Shown here one piece after another: positions 49,427 to 58,666 of a DNA stretch of 64,000 bases. Origin of the DNA: an uncultured Bacilli bacterium (GTDB lineage Bacteria > Bacillota_I > Bacilli_A > RF39 > UBA660); NCBI GenBank assembly GCA_934183155.1, contig CAKPSB010000001.1, positions 159,560 through 223,559 of the forward strand, in the 5' to 3' direction. Each line of letters starts with the position of its first letter. Within the stretch, counting starts at the first letter, position 1. Both the position numbers and the translations under genes were made by a program. The notes beneath the pieces were generated by a model that saw only the letters and a list, made by a program, of their open reading frames with translations, had not been told where the DNA came from and searched no databases.

Positions 49427-51364
49427 ATGGAATTAACTTTATTGTCTGAAAGACAAATTTGGTGTATTGATAACAAACCCAACTTAGAAGTAATTAGAAA
49501 ATATGGAACAAAAGCTGCAATCACAGATTTATGTATTTTAACAGGTAGTCGTTTGTGGGAAGGTACTATTGATGAAGATAAATCTTTAGCTGGTAGAACT
49601 GGTTGTTTTTGGACTATATCTTATGATAACGGTAATGATGTCCGCTCGGTCCATTATAATGGTAATATGCACTGCCAATTTAGGAATGAACGCTGCGGTG
49701 CTGTTCGCCCAGTTTTGCAATCTTCTGTAATTTTTTCCCAAATCTCCCCAAACAGAGTGAGGGGATATAATGGAACAGAAGAAGTAGAATATGGAGAATA
49801 TCCTCAAAATGCTGCTGATTCAAAAATGCAAAATATACTAGAGTCATTATATAATAATATAGGAATGAATAAAACTGGAAGAAGTTATACATTTGATTCA
49901 GTAAAATTTGATGATTATGATACAGGATTCAAACCAGTAACTTATGAAGAATATGAATATCGAGGAAAGAGATATATTCGTATAAAAGCTAACATTTATG
50001 AACCCGCCTATCGTCGTGGCAACTATAAATTCAAGCTTTCAAATGGTGTTGAATATAGAGATGGTGATTACGTTTGGGTAGAAGTATCACCAGTTAAATG
50101 GCTCGTAGATGATAAAACAGGAATTTTAATTTCAAAAAAAGGATTGGTTTCTGGAATAAGATTTCTTGATAGAAATCATAATTATAAAGGTGATTTTGAT
50201 GAAACAGAAATGAAGGAATATCTTGATGAATATATGCTACGCGATTTAACTCAAACAAAAGCTAAAACTGAAGAAGAACAAAAACAAGCCGAAAGAAGAA
50301 ACCCTTATGGATTTAATTTTGACGGTGTCACAGAAGAAGACATAATAAAAGGAGCAGTAGAAAGTAATGTTTCAGTTTTCTTGCATGGTAGATCAAGTGA
50401 AGGCAAATCTGCAAGAGTAAAACAATTAGATCCGGATTGCGAAATAATATATATGAGAAATGCAACTCCAGATAGTTTGAACGGTAAGAGCGTATATAAT
50501 GCATTAGCAGGAGAAATGATTGACGTTCCACCAACTTGGTATTCAAAAATAAAAGAAAAATGCGAAGCTGAGCCAGATAAAATTCATATAATATTCTTTG
50601 ACGAATTAACAAATGCACTTCCTTCAATTCAAGGTATGGCATTTAATATAATATTAGATGGTGAAGTAAATGGTAAATGGAAATTACCAGCCAATGCCAG
50701 AATAGTTGCCGCAGGAAATGACTTAAATGATTCACTAGCCGCAAATCAAATGGCAGAACCATTATTTAATAGATTTGCCCATGTATATATTAATACTACA
50801 GTAGATAGTTGGTTAAAATGGGCATCTACACCTAAAGAAAAATATGAAAAATTAGATTATAAAGAAGAAAAGCCAACAGCAAAAATTCATCCATCCGTAT
50901 ATGCTTATATAGCATATAAGTCATATAGTGGACATGATGTTTTGAGAACTCCATACACTGGAGATAAACCAAACGCAGATCCTAGAAAATGGGAAATGGC
51001 ATCAAAAGTATTATTTAAAACAAAACAACCTGAAATGTTAAGAGCATTGATAGGGGACGATTTAACAGGCGATTTTATAGCATTTGCAAAACAACAAGTA
51101 ATAAGTGTAGAAGATGTAATTAATCATAATTACTCAAGTAGAGATTTAGAAATGGATATATCACAAAAATTTGCAACAGCAGTTGGACTATCCTCTGTTG
51201 ATGATGAACATTTCGAAATAGTAAGAGATTTCATGAAACAAATAGGAGCAGAACCAAGAGCAGCCTTTGAATCTATGTGGGCACACGGAGATGAAAAAAG
51301 ATTAGAACATCTCGCAGAAATACAAATGACCGACAACTTATCACAAGGAGAAATAAGAAAATGA
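49427..51364 (+). CDS. MoxR-like AAA+ ATPase with N-terminal DUF6273-like domain
   Basis: The predicted protein has 645 residues. ATG 49427 follows GGTGAT. Residues 1-120 contain a DUF6273/formylglycine-enzyme-like pattern (GCFWTISYDNGNDVRSVHYNG, then GAVRPVL), and residues 120-260 a beta-rich segment. The MoxR ATPase starts near 300: Walker A GRSSEGKS (about 321-328), Walker B IIFFDEL (about 389-395), sensor 1 AAGND. MoxR ATPases work with VWA proteins as chaperone or metal-insertion pairs. The next gene overlaps by 4 bp (ATGA), and a VWA protein follows. The N-terminal fusion is unusual in my experience. Confidence 0.8.
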   Translation: MELTLLSERQIWCIDNKPNLEVIRKYGTKAAITDLCILTGSRLWEGTIDEDKSLAGRTGCFWTISYDNGNDVRSVHYNGNMHCQFRNERCGAVRPVLQSSVIFSQISPNRVRGYNGTEEVEYGEYPQNAADSKMQNILESLYNNIGMNKTGRSYTFDSVKFDDYDTGFKPVTYEEYEYRGKRYIRIKANIYEPAYRRGNYKFKLSNGVEYRDGDYVWVEVSPVKWLVDDKTGILISKKGLVSGIRFLDRNHNYKGDFDETEMKEYLDEYMLRDLTQTKAKTEEEQKQAERRNPYGFNFDGVTEEDIIKGAVESNVSVFLHGRSSEGKSARVKQLDPDCEIIYMRNATPDSLNGKSVYNALAGEMIDVPPTWYSKIKEKCEAEPDKIHIIFFDELTNALPSIQGMAFNIILDGEVNGKWKLPANARIVAAGNDLNDSLAANQMAEPLFNRFAHVYINTTVDSWLKWASTPKEKYEKLDYKEEKPTAKIHPSVYAYIAYKSYSGHDVLRTPYTGDKPNADPRKWEMASKVLFKTKQPEMLRALIGDDLTGDFIAFAKQQVISVEDVINHNYSSRDLEMDISQKFATAVGLSSVDDEHFEIVRDFMKQIGAEPRAAFESMWAHGDEKRLEHLAEIQMTDNLSQGEIRK

Positions 51365-51762
51365 ATAAAGAAAGATTAAACTTACTAGAAAATTATATTG
51401 AAACGGGTGTCGCACCATTATTAGTTCCAAATGTTCCATCTAACGCATTTAGTAATTCAGTTATTTTGAAGTCAAACATAGATGAAAAAGAATTAAATGG
51501 ACATTACGAAAATGTAGAGTTTTGTCCACCAGCATGGTATAAAGAATTATTAGAAAAAAGTAAATCAGGATATACTATTTTAGTTATAGAAAATATAAAC
51601 GATATTTCAAAAGAAGAGCAAAATAAATTTATTGAGATACTTAAATATAAAAAAATTAGCACATTTGAATTGCCTAAAAATTGTTTGATTATTGTTACTT
51701 GTTCAGACTTAAATAATAAGAAAATTAGTGAAGAAGTGTATTCTTTACTAGCACAAATTTAA
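51361..51762 (+). CDS. Small MoxR-operon protein, Walker A-less ATPase-like
   Basis: The predicted protein has 133 residues. The start overlaps the ATPase stop (ATGA). Its second half reads like the core of an AAA+ domain from Walker B to sensor 1: ILVIENINDISKEEQNKF, then FELPKNCLIIVTCSDL. No P-loop is present. It might be an inactive ATPase subunit that mixes with the MoxR ring or links it to the VWA protein. This reading is inference; the alternative is an unrelated small protein. Confidence 0.6.
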   Translation: MNKERLNLLENYIETGVAPLLVPNVPSNAFSNSVILKSNIDEKELNGHYENVEFCPPAWYKELLEKSKSGYTILVIENINDISKEEQNKFIEILKYKKISTFELPKNCLIIVTCSDLNNKKISEEVYSLLAQI

Positions 51763-51771
51763 GGATAGTTT

Positions 51772-53133
51772 ATGGATATAGAATCTATTAAAAGACGTTT
51801 GTTAGTTAAGTATCCTCTCTTTGGAAGTGTAGTAGCTAATTCTAAATTTATTGCTGAAGAGTCAATAGAAACAGCAGGTACAGATGGTAAAAATATTTAC
51901 TATAATCCTAAATTTATAGAATCTGTTACCAATGATCAACAAACATTCATATTTGCTCATGAAATATGTCATATAGCATTTAATCATATATTTAGAAGTG
52001 AAGGAAAAGATAAAGAACTATGGAATATAGCAACCGATTCAGTTATAAATGCTTTTTTAAAACAAGATGGCTTACCTATTTTTGAAGGTGGAGTTGATAT
52101 ACCTGATGCTATCAATTATGATGCAGAAGAAATGTATAAAAAAATTTTAGAAGAAAAGCAACAGCAAAGTAATGATACTAAACAAACTGTAGATGGGCAG
52201 CAAAAATCGCAATCTAAGCAGCAAAATAGTTCTAATAATGAAAATTTACAGGGACAAGATAAACAATCACAAAATCAAAGCAATAGTGAATTAGAGGAAA
52301 ACTCAAATGAAGAAAACCAACAGCAAGATGTTGGACACGACACTCATTCTATGTGGAATAAAGCAGTAGAAAAAATGCGCCAACAGCAAAATCATCTTGA
52401 TGAAAAGCAAGAACAAGAAAATAAAAATTCATCAGAAATAGATGAAAAAGAAACATTTAAACAAAATAAAATAGAAAGAAAAAAACAATTAGAAGAATTA
52501 AGAAAAGCATTAGCTAGTCAGTCACACGGATATATCAACACTACAAATAGTGAAAAAAGAAATATAACTAACATTGGTATATCTAAACCACTTATTGATT
52601 GGAGAAGATTGTTAAAAGAAGCAGTAAAGTATGACGTTGATTGGTCATATCAAAATGCTGGAATAGAGGACGGCGTTGTTACTCCATATTTAGAACAAAT
52701 GCCAAAGCCAGAGACAGAAATTGTTTTAGACACCAGTGGTTCTATTGATGAAACATTACTCAGAAATTTTTTAAGAGAATGTAAAAATATATTACAAACA
52801 TCTATTGTTAAAGTTGGATGCTTTGATACACAATTTTATGGTTTTACTGAAATTAAAAACGAATCTGATATTGACAATTTGCCATTTTATGGAGGTGGCG
52901 GAACAGACTTTGAAGTGGCGGTTAATGCATTTACAAAAAGAGTTGAAAATAAGATAATTTTTACTGATGGTGAAGCTTCAATGCCAAGAACACCAATAGA
53001 TGCAATATGGATAGTTTTTGGTGGTGAAAGAATTAATCCCAAAGGTGGTAAAGTGATTCAAATAGATGATGAGCAGCTTGAAAGACTATACAATTACCAA
53101 ATGACTAATGAAACAAAAAGAAGAACAAGATAA
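51772..53133 (+). CDS. VWA-domain protein with N-terminal metallopeptidase domain (DUF2201-like)
   Basis: The predicted protein has 453 residues. The N-terminal domain has the zinc motif HEICH (63-67) in FAHEICHIAFNH. A Gln/Asn/Glu-rich low-complexity linker (about 125-245) follows. The C-terminal VWA-like domain has the MIDAS motif DTSGS (320-324), a GGGGTDF segment and IFTDGEA. This two-part plan matches the DUF2201 family, which is commonly coded next to MoxR ATPases. It begins 9 bp after the preceding stop and ends the three-gene operon. The target is unknown. Confidence 0.82.
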   Translation: MDIESIKRRLLVKYPLFGSVVANSKFIAEESIETAGTDGKNIYYNPKFIESVTNDQQTFIFAHEICHIAFNHIFRSEGKDKELWNIATDSVINAFLKQDGLPIFEGGVDIPDAINYDAEEMYKKILEEKQQQSNDTKQTVDGQQKSQSKQQNSSNNENLQGQDKQSQNQSNSELEENSNEENQQQDVGHDTHSMWNKAVEKMRQQQNHLDEKQEQENKNSSEIDEKETFKQNKIERKKQLEELRKALASQSHGYINTTNSEKRNITNIGISKPLIDWRRLLKEAVKYDVDWSYQNAGIEDGVVTPYLEQMPKPETEIVLDTSGSIDETLLRNFLRECKNILQTSIVKVGCFDTQFYGFTEIKNESDIDNLPFYGGGGTDFEVAVNAFTKRVENKIIFTDGEASMPRTPIDAIWIVFGGERINPKGGKVIQIDDEQLERLYNYQMTNETKRRTR

Positions 53134-53179
53134 AATAAAGATTTACAAAAAATTGTTAATTTAAAATTATATTGTTTTC

Positions 53180-53188
53180 TGATATAAT
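53180..53188 (+). promoter_or_regulatory. Extended -10 promoter (TGATATAAT)
   Basis: TG at 53180-53181 and TATAAT at 53183-53188, 25 bp before the ATG at 53214. It separates the serine hydrolase from the MoxR operon. Confidence 0.6.
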
Positions 53189-53213
53189 ATGGCAAAAAAA
53201 GGAGAAAGTTATT

Positions 53214-54731
53214 ATGGATTACTTAAAACTTATTAAAGAAACTTACGAAGAAGTTATGCAAGAGTACAAAACAAAGGAAGACAAAGGTTCATTTGAAAGC
53301 TTATTTGTTGATGTCGCAGAAAAACTCATGGAAACTCAAAACGAGGATTACAAAACAATATTTGAGCATATATGTGATGATTATATGGAAAGCGTAAAAG
53401 CAATTGCTAAATTATCACCAGGTTTATCTACTGGATTATATGATGCAAAAGAAAATATTGTTTTAAATACATATGATGGAAAAATGTCTGACATTCCAAA
53501 TGATGAAGAAATAACTGAAGAAACAGTTTTTGATGCATCAAGTATGACAAAAATGTTTACATCAATTTTATTGTTAAAAGAAGCTGAAAAAGGAAATATT
53601 GATTTAAATAAAAAGTTTTCAGACTATAATCCGCTTCTTAGTAATGTTGATGTCCCTATAATTGACGCTTTAAAATTTGGTGTTAATTTAAGGACTGATG
53701 GAAGACTTGATGAATCAGGCTTATCCAAAGAAGAAAGAGAAGAAAGATTTAAAAGTACCCATGTTTTTGAAAATGATACATTTATATATAGTGATATGCC
53801 ATATATGTTAGTACCATTAATTTTTGGAAAAACAATGGAAGAGGCAACTGTAAATTATATAAAAGAATTCTATAAATTATATAGAGATGAATTAGGTCTT
53901 TCTAAAACAGGATATAGTACAATTGGAACGACGGGAGGAACTGTAAAAGCAAATTTTGATAAGGAAAAAATAACATATGAAAAAGAGTACCTTTATGATC
54001 CAAAAGCACGTATTTTTGAAACAGAAGTTGGATATGTATCAGGGCATGCAGGAGTTACAACAAACGTCGCCGATTTAGAAAAATTGTTTAAATCATTATC
54101 ACAAGGTTTATTAAGTGAAAAGTCACTAAAAGCTCTTGTAACAACAATTCAACCAGAATCAAAGACACTACACGATAAAGAAGGAAATGAAGTTTTAAGA
54201 AATGATAAACCAGTTAATATTAATCATGCAATGGGAGTATATATTAACACCGGTAGTGTCAGAATTAGCGATATTCCAGCTAGATATTCAGATAGTTCGT
54301 TTGCCGCTGAAGGTTCCACCGGAACATATTCAGTATTTGATATAAAAAATGGAATTAACATGACTTATTTATCAAATATAAAAAGTGGATTATTTCATAA
54401 ACAAATTGACACCGAAAATTACATATATGGTGATGATAATGATGAAATGCCTAAACATTATCAAACAACATTAGTCTCTGGAACAGGAACAATAAAAGAT
54501 GGTAGAATTTCTAGACCAGATGGTACTTTTATGACATATGTAAGAGCAACAAATAACTTTAAAGAAGAAGGCTTAGAAACCATCCTAAAGCTTAGAATTG
54601 CTAAAAAAGTATTAATAAAAAAAGCCTATTTAGAATGCTCAGCTAATGAATTAGAAGCAGCATTAAAAAGTATTGAAGAAACTTTTTCTAATTCAAACTT
54701 AAGAGAAAAACAAAACAATCATATTAAATAA
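53214..54731 (+). CDS. Serine hydrolase, beta-lactamase (class C)/penicillin-binding family
   Basis: The predicted protein has 505 residues. ATG 53214 follows AAAGGAG. The SxxK motif is Ser110-Met-Thr-Lys113 (in DASSMTKMF), the Y-x-N/D motif is Tyr192-Ser-Asp194, and GHAGVTTNVADLEKLF marks the typical later helix. There is no signal peptide, so it acts in the cytoplasm, unusual for a wall-active enzyme. The first 75 residues are an extra helical segment, and the last 50 are helical too. Esterase, peptidase or lactonase activity are all possible. It has its own promoter. Confidence 0.8.
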   Translation: MDYLKLIKETYEEVMQEYKTKEDKGSFESLFVDVAEKLMETQNEDYKTIFEHICDDYMESVKAIAKLSPGLSTGLYDAKENIVLNTYDGKMSDIPNDEEITEETVFDASSMTKMFTSILLLKEAEKGNIDLNKKFSDYNPLLSNVDVPIIDALKFGVNLRTDGRLDESGLSKEEREERFKSTHVFENDTFIYSDMPYMLVPLIFGKTMEEATVNYIKEFYKLYRDELGLSKTGYSTIGTTGGTVKANFDKEKITYEKEYLYDPKARIFETEVGYVSGHAGVTTNVADLEKLFKSLSQGLLSEKSLKALVTTIQPESKTLHDKEGNEVLRNDKPVNINHAMGVYINTGSVRISDIPARYSDSSFAAEGSTGTYSVFDIKNGINMTYLSNIKSGLFHKQIDTENYIYGDDNDEMPKHYQTTLVSGTGTIKDGRISRPDGTFMTYVRATNNFKEEGLETILKLRIAKKVLIKKAYLECSANELEAALKSIEETFSNSNLREKQNNHIK

Positions 54732-54792
54732 GTAAAATTTAATTTCACTTTTAAAAAACAACTTATATGGATAGTATTTTAAAAATCATTTA

Positions 54793-54801
54793 TGCTATAA
54801 T
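54793..54801 (+). promoter_or_regulatory. Extended -10 promoter (TGCTATAAT)
   Basis: TG at 54793-54794 and TATAAT at 54796-54801, 43 bp before the ATG at 54844. Confidence 0.55.
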
Positions 54802-54843
54802 TTATATACAAAGCTATATTTACTCGAAAGTGAGATGATAAAT

Positions 54844-55542
54844 ATGAATCCAGAAAAAGTTGGAAAGTTCATTAAAAAAATAAGAAAACAAAACAATTTA
54901 ACTCAAGCCGAATTAGCAAGCAAATATGGAATAACATATCAAGCAGTTAGTAAATGGGAAAATGGAATTAATCTTCCTGATATAACGCTAATTAGACAAA
55001 TGAGTAAAGATTTTAATATAAGCGTTGAAGATATATTAGATGGAGAGTTAATAACAAAAAAGAAAAATAAAAAAGTCAAAATTGTTATAATAAGTTTAAT
55101 AATTTTTATAAGCGTAGTAATTATTTTAATAAACAGAACCAATGGCACATTTAACTTCAAAACAATATCTACAAGCTGTGAAAATTTTAATGTAACAGGG
55201 AGCCTTGCTTATGATAATAATAAAGCATCTATATATATATCACATATAAAATACTGTAGTGAAAATGATAATACAATATACAAAAAAATAAAATGCGATT
55301 TATATGAAAAAAACAACAATGAAATAAAAAAAATTAGTAGTTGTGTTTCTAAAAAAAATACAAAATTAAAAGAATATTTGCAAAAAGTACAATTAAAAAT
55401 AGATAATTATAATAAAATTTGTAAAAATTATGGCAATGATAACTTGTATTTAGAAATAGCCACTATAAATAAAAACAATAAAACAAAAACATATAAAGTG
55501 CCACTAAAATTAAATAAAGATTGTCCAAAGACAAACAATTAA
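54844..55542 (+). CDS. Membrane-bound Xre-family HTH protein with extracytoplasmic domain
   Basis: The predicted protein has 232 residues. ATG 54844 follows GTGAGATGAT. The N-terminal HTH (IRKQNNLTQAELASKYGITYQAVSKWENGINLPD) is followed by a membrane helix (about 78-97) and an outer domain of about 135 residues with five cysteines (SCENF, KYCSEN, IKCDL, SSCVS, NKICKN and one more near the end). This is a one-component transmembrane regulator layout. The gene cut at 63939 encodes a similar N-terminus. The signal is unknown. Confidence 0.8.
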   Translation: MNPEKVGKFIKKIRKQNNLTQAELASKYGITYQAVSKWENGINLPDITLIRQMSKDFNISVEDILDGELITKKKNKKVKIVIISLIIFISVVIILINRTNGTFNFKTISTSCENFNVTGSLAYDNNKASIYISHIKYCSENDNTIYKKIKCDLYEKNNNEIKKISSCVSKKNTKLKEYLQKVQLKIDNYNKICKNYGNDNLYLEIATINKNNKTKTYKVPLKLNKDCPKTNN

Positions 55543-55553
55543 TCTGTACATTT

Positions 55554-55580
55554 AAAACTCAACATCATGTTGAGTTTTTT
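55554..55580 (+). terminator. Rho-independent terminator
   Basis: AAAACTCAACA / TGTTGAGTTTT, a 3-nt loop and T run. Confidence 0.85.
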
Positions 55581-55697
55581 CAACTATTAAGTTATAGTTT
55601 TTTTTATTTTCAATTGTTACATTATATTATGGGAGAAGAAGTATGAAAAAAATAGAAAAAAACAAATCATAACAGCATATAAAAGAAAGGTGATAAA

Positions 55698-57656
55698 ATG
55701 AAAAAAAACAAAAAAATTATGTTACTAACCATAATTATAACAGTAGCCTTAACTACATTCTTTATTTTAAATAATAAAGGTAACAATAAAATATTATTGA
55801 AAGAAACTAAAAGTCTAACCACAATGCAAAATGAATATGAAAAAGATTTTAGTACCAAAGGTTATACAATAAATAAACCAAATGTAATTTTAGATCCATA
55901 TAAATCTTCTCCTCTAACAGCCCTTATAATGTTCGAAACGGATAATAAAGTAAGCCCTAAAGTTACAGTTATTGGTAAAGATAAAAACACAACATTTACT
56001 CAAACATTTGAAGAAAGTAAAAAACATTATTTATCCATTTACGGTTTATATCCAGATAAAAAAAACATAGTAAAAATAGAATATAAAGATAATAATAAAA
56101 TAATTACTAAAGTAGTAAAAATAAAAACAGCCAAATTACCAAGTGACTTAGTGCTTCCAACAAGTGTCAAAGCTGATAAAGATAAGCTAAACAATGAGTT
56201 ATATTTTTTTACCCCATCAGTAAAAGGATATAGCGTCGCCTACGATGTTGATGGCTGCGTTAGGTGGTATTTAACACATTATGCCTTATGGGATAATACC
56301 AGATTAAAAAACGGACATATACTTGTTAGTACAGAAAGACCAATTTATACCCCTTATTATATGACCGGCTTATATGAAATAGATATGTTTGGCAAAATAT
56401 ATACAGAATATTCACTTAAAGGAGGCTATCATCATGATTATTATGAACTTCCAAGTGGTAACTTATTAGTCGCCAGCGATGATTTTAATAACGACAAAGG
56501 AACAGTTGAAGATTATATTGTAGAGTTAGACAGAAAAACAGGAAAAATTGTAAAAACATTTGATTTAAAAAATATATTAAACATGAATGATGGTAAAAGT
56601 GAAAATTCAACAAATTATGATTGGTTTCATAATAACTCTGTTTGGTATGATAAAAAAACGAACTCAATAACCTTATCTGGAAGACACATGGATGCCGTTA
56701 TAAATATAGATTATAATACTGGCAAATTAAATTGGATTATTGGCGATTCAACTAATTGGAGCAAAAAATATCAAAAATATTTCTTTAAACCAATAGGTAA
56801 AAATTTTGAATGGCAGTGGAGTCAACATGCCGCAATGATAACTCCAGAAGGCTATGTATTTATATTCGATAACGGAAATAATAAATCAAAAATAAAATCT
56901 AATTACATACCAGCTGATAAATCTTATTCAAGAGGCGTAATGTACAAAATCGACACTAAAAACATGACCATTAAGCAAGTTTGGCAATATGGAAAAGAAA
57001 GGGGTAGTAATTTCTATTCACCATATATATCTGATGTCGATTATATAGCAAAAAATCATTATATAATTCATTCGGGAGGTATAGTAAGTGTTAATGGTAA
57101 ACCATCCAATATTCCAGCAGGACTATCAAACGGTAATGTTGAATTAAAATCTGATACAGTAGAACTATTAAATGACAAAATTATTTTTGAAATAGTTTTA
57201 CCAACTAATAATTATCGTGTTGAAAAAATGAATATTTATAATGACACAAGCTACAAACTAGGAAAAGCAAAAAAACTTGGAACACTTGGAAAAACAACAA
57301 TAAATAAAACAAAAAAAGGTGTAATTAACAAAACTAAAAATATAGATAGCATAGCAAAAAAACATAATATCAAACTTGTTAAAGAAGAAGACAGACTCGT
57401 ATTTAGTGGAAGATTTAAAAGAAACAATAAAGTTAATATAATACTATATAAAAATTTAAATGCTAAATATTATAACGTTAGAATAAGTAAACATCCTTAT
57501 ACGGCCCTATGCATAGACATATTTACCGAAATGGAAAACAAACGAGGAATTAATATTACAAAATATATAAATAGTGAAGGACTAAAAGGCAAATATTCAA
57601 TATTTATAGAAATTAATGGTGTATTGTATAATACAAAGAAATACGTCAAATTTTAA
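55698..57656 (+). CDS. Arylsulfotransferase (ASST) family protein
   Basis: The predicted protein has 652 residues with AAAGGTGAT before the ATG. An N-terminal anchor (about 7-25) is followed by an Ig-like ASST_N domain and a six-bladed propeller. The catalytic histidine is His311 in YDWFHNNSVWYD, and other family blocks are RLKNGHILVSTERP, GGYHHDYYELPSGNLLVASDD and QWSQHAAM. Enzymes of this family move sulfate from phenolic sulfates to other phenols without PAPS; gut bacteria use them on host and diet phenols. It acts outside the membrane. It is monocistronic. Confidence 0.87.
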   Translation: MKKNKKIMLLTIIITVALTTFFILNNKGNNKILLKETKSLTTMQNEYEKDFSTKGYTINKPNVILDPYKSSPLTALIMFETDNKVSPKVTVIGKDKNTTFTQTFEESKKHYLSIYGLYPDKKNIVKIEYKDNNKIITKVVKIKTAKLPSDLVLPTSVKADKDKLNNELYFFTPSVKGYSVAYDVDGCVRWYLTHYALWDNTRLKNGHILVSTERPIYTPYYMTGLYEIDMFGKIYTEYSLKGGYHHDYYELPSGNLLVASDDFNNDKGTVEDYIVELDRKTGKIVKTFDLKNILNMNDGKSENSTNYDWFHNNSVWYDKKTNSITLSGRHMDAVINIDYNTGKLNWIIGDSTNWSKKYQKYFFKPIGKNFEWQWSQHAAMITPEGYVFIFDNGNNKSKIKSNYIPADKSYSRGVMYKIDTKNMTIKQVWQYGKERGSNFYSPYISDVDYIAKNHYIIHSGGIVSVNGKPSNIPAGLSNGNVELKSDTVELLNDKIIFEIVLPTNNYRVEKMNIYNDTSYKLGKAKKLGTLGKTTINKTKKGVINKTKNIDSIAKKHNIKLVKEEDRLVFSGRFKRNNKVNIILYKNLNAKYYNVRISKHPYTALCIDIFTEMENKRGINITKYINSEGLKGKYSIFIEINGVLYNTKKYVKF

Positions 57657-57668
57657 AAACACATTTAG

Positions 57669-57702
57669 ACTAAATAATGATAAAATTATTATTTAGTTTT
57701 TT
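57669..57702 (+). terminator. Rho-independent terminator after ASST gene
   Basis: ACTAAATAAT / ATTATTTAGT with a 9-nt loop and TTTTTT. Confidence 0.8.
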
Positions 57703-58085
57703 ACTATAATTTTATTAAATTGAAATATAGAGTAGACCATACAATAAATATATAGTTTTTGCTTTTATTTAATAAAAGTAAAAACTTTTCATATTAAAAA
57801 ACAAAATGGGTGGAAAAATACAAAAGATATTATAAAGTTATTTATAATATAAAAACATAAAATAAAAAATATTGCTGTATTATTTAGATTTATTGAAATG
57901 TCAAAAATTGATAATTATTATAGGTTATCGCTGATTATAACAAGAATATAAATAAATTTAGTGCAGTGTTATAACAAAAAATCATGTTTTTAAATGTTTA
58001 TATGAAATATTAAGATATTATGATTTTTAAAATAAATTCCTTCTATATTATATTAAAAAGTTAAAAAACATGATAAAATTAAACT
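57703..58085. other. Non-coding AT-rich gap
   Basis: About 380 bp with no convincing gene, RNA or repeat. A short inverted repeat occurs around 57774-57800 (AAAAGT...ACTTTT type). It separates the ASST gene from the LemA operon. Confidence 0.5.
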
Positions 58086-58103
58086 ATGATAGGAGGTGAA
58101 ATT

Positions 58104-58652
58104 ATGTGGATATATATTATTATTGCAATTATCGTTTTAATTATTATTTACGCTTTTGCTTTATATAATAGTTTTGTAAAACTAAATAATAAAGTAAAAG
58201 AAGCATTTTCCACCATGGATGTTTATCTTAAGAAAAGATGGGATTTAATTCCTAATATTGTAGAAACTGTAAAAGGTTATGCTAAACACGAAAAAGATAC
58301 ATTAAAAGAAGTTGTAGAACTACGAAATAGTGCTTATGACAAAATGAGTAATGATGAGAAAATCAAGACAAATGAGCAACTATCTAGTGGTATTAGCAAA
58401 ATCATGGCTTTAGCAGAATCTTATCCTGATTTGAAGGCTAATGAAAACTTCAAAGATTTAAGTAAAGAGTTAACAAAAGTAGAAGATGATATTGCTAATT
58501 CAAGAAAGTATTACAATGGTGTAGTAAGAATTTATAATAACAAAGTTGAAATGTTCCCAAGTAATATTTTTGCTGGATTGTTTGGATACAAATCAAAAAC
58601 GATGTTTGAAGCAGACGCAAACGAAAGAGAAAATGTAAAAGTTGAATTATAA
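58104..58652 (+). CDS. lemA: LemA-family protein
   Basis: The predicted protein has 182 residues. ATG 58104 follows TAGGAGGTGA; an earlier ATG at 58086 would bury that site. One N-terminal helix (2-22) is followed by the LemA helical bundle: YNSFVKLNNKVKEAFSTMDVYLKKRWDLIPNIVETVKGYAKHE. LemA proteins are membrane anchored with a four-helix domain and no proven activity. The DUF2207 gene 14 bp downstream is a usual partner. Confidence 0.93.
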   Translation: MWIYIIIAIIVLIIIYAFALYNSFVKLNNKVKEAFSTMDVYLKKRWDLIPNIVETVKGYAKHEKDTLKEVVELRNSAYDKMSNDEKIKTNEQLSSGISKIMALAESYPDLKANENFKDLSKELTKVEDDIANSRKYYNGVVRIYNNKVEMFPSNIFAGLFGYKSKTMFEADANERENVKVEL

Positions 58653-58666
58653 TTATGGAGGGTACA

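Noticed and set aside
55643..55672. Nine-codon frame with a ribosome site (MKKIEKNKS)
   Set aside because: It could be a leader peptide of the arylsulfotransferase gene, but nothing links it to regulation, so it is not called.
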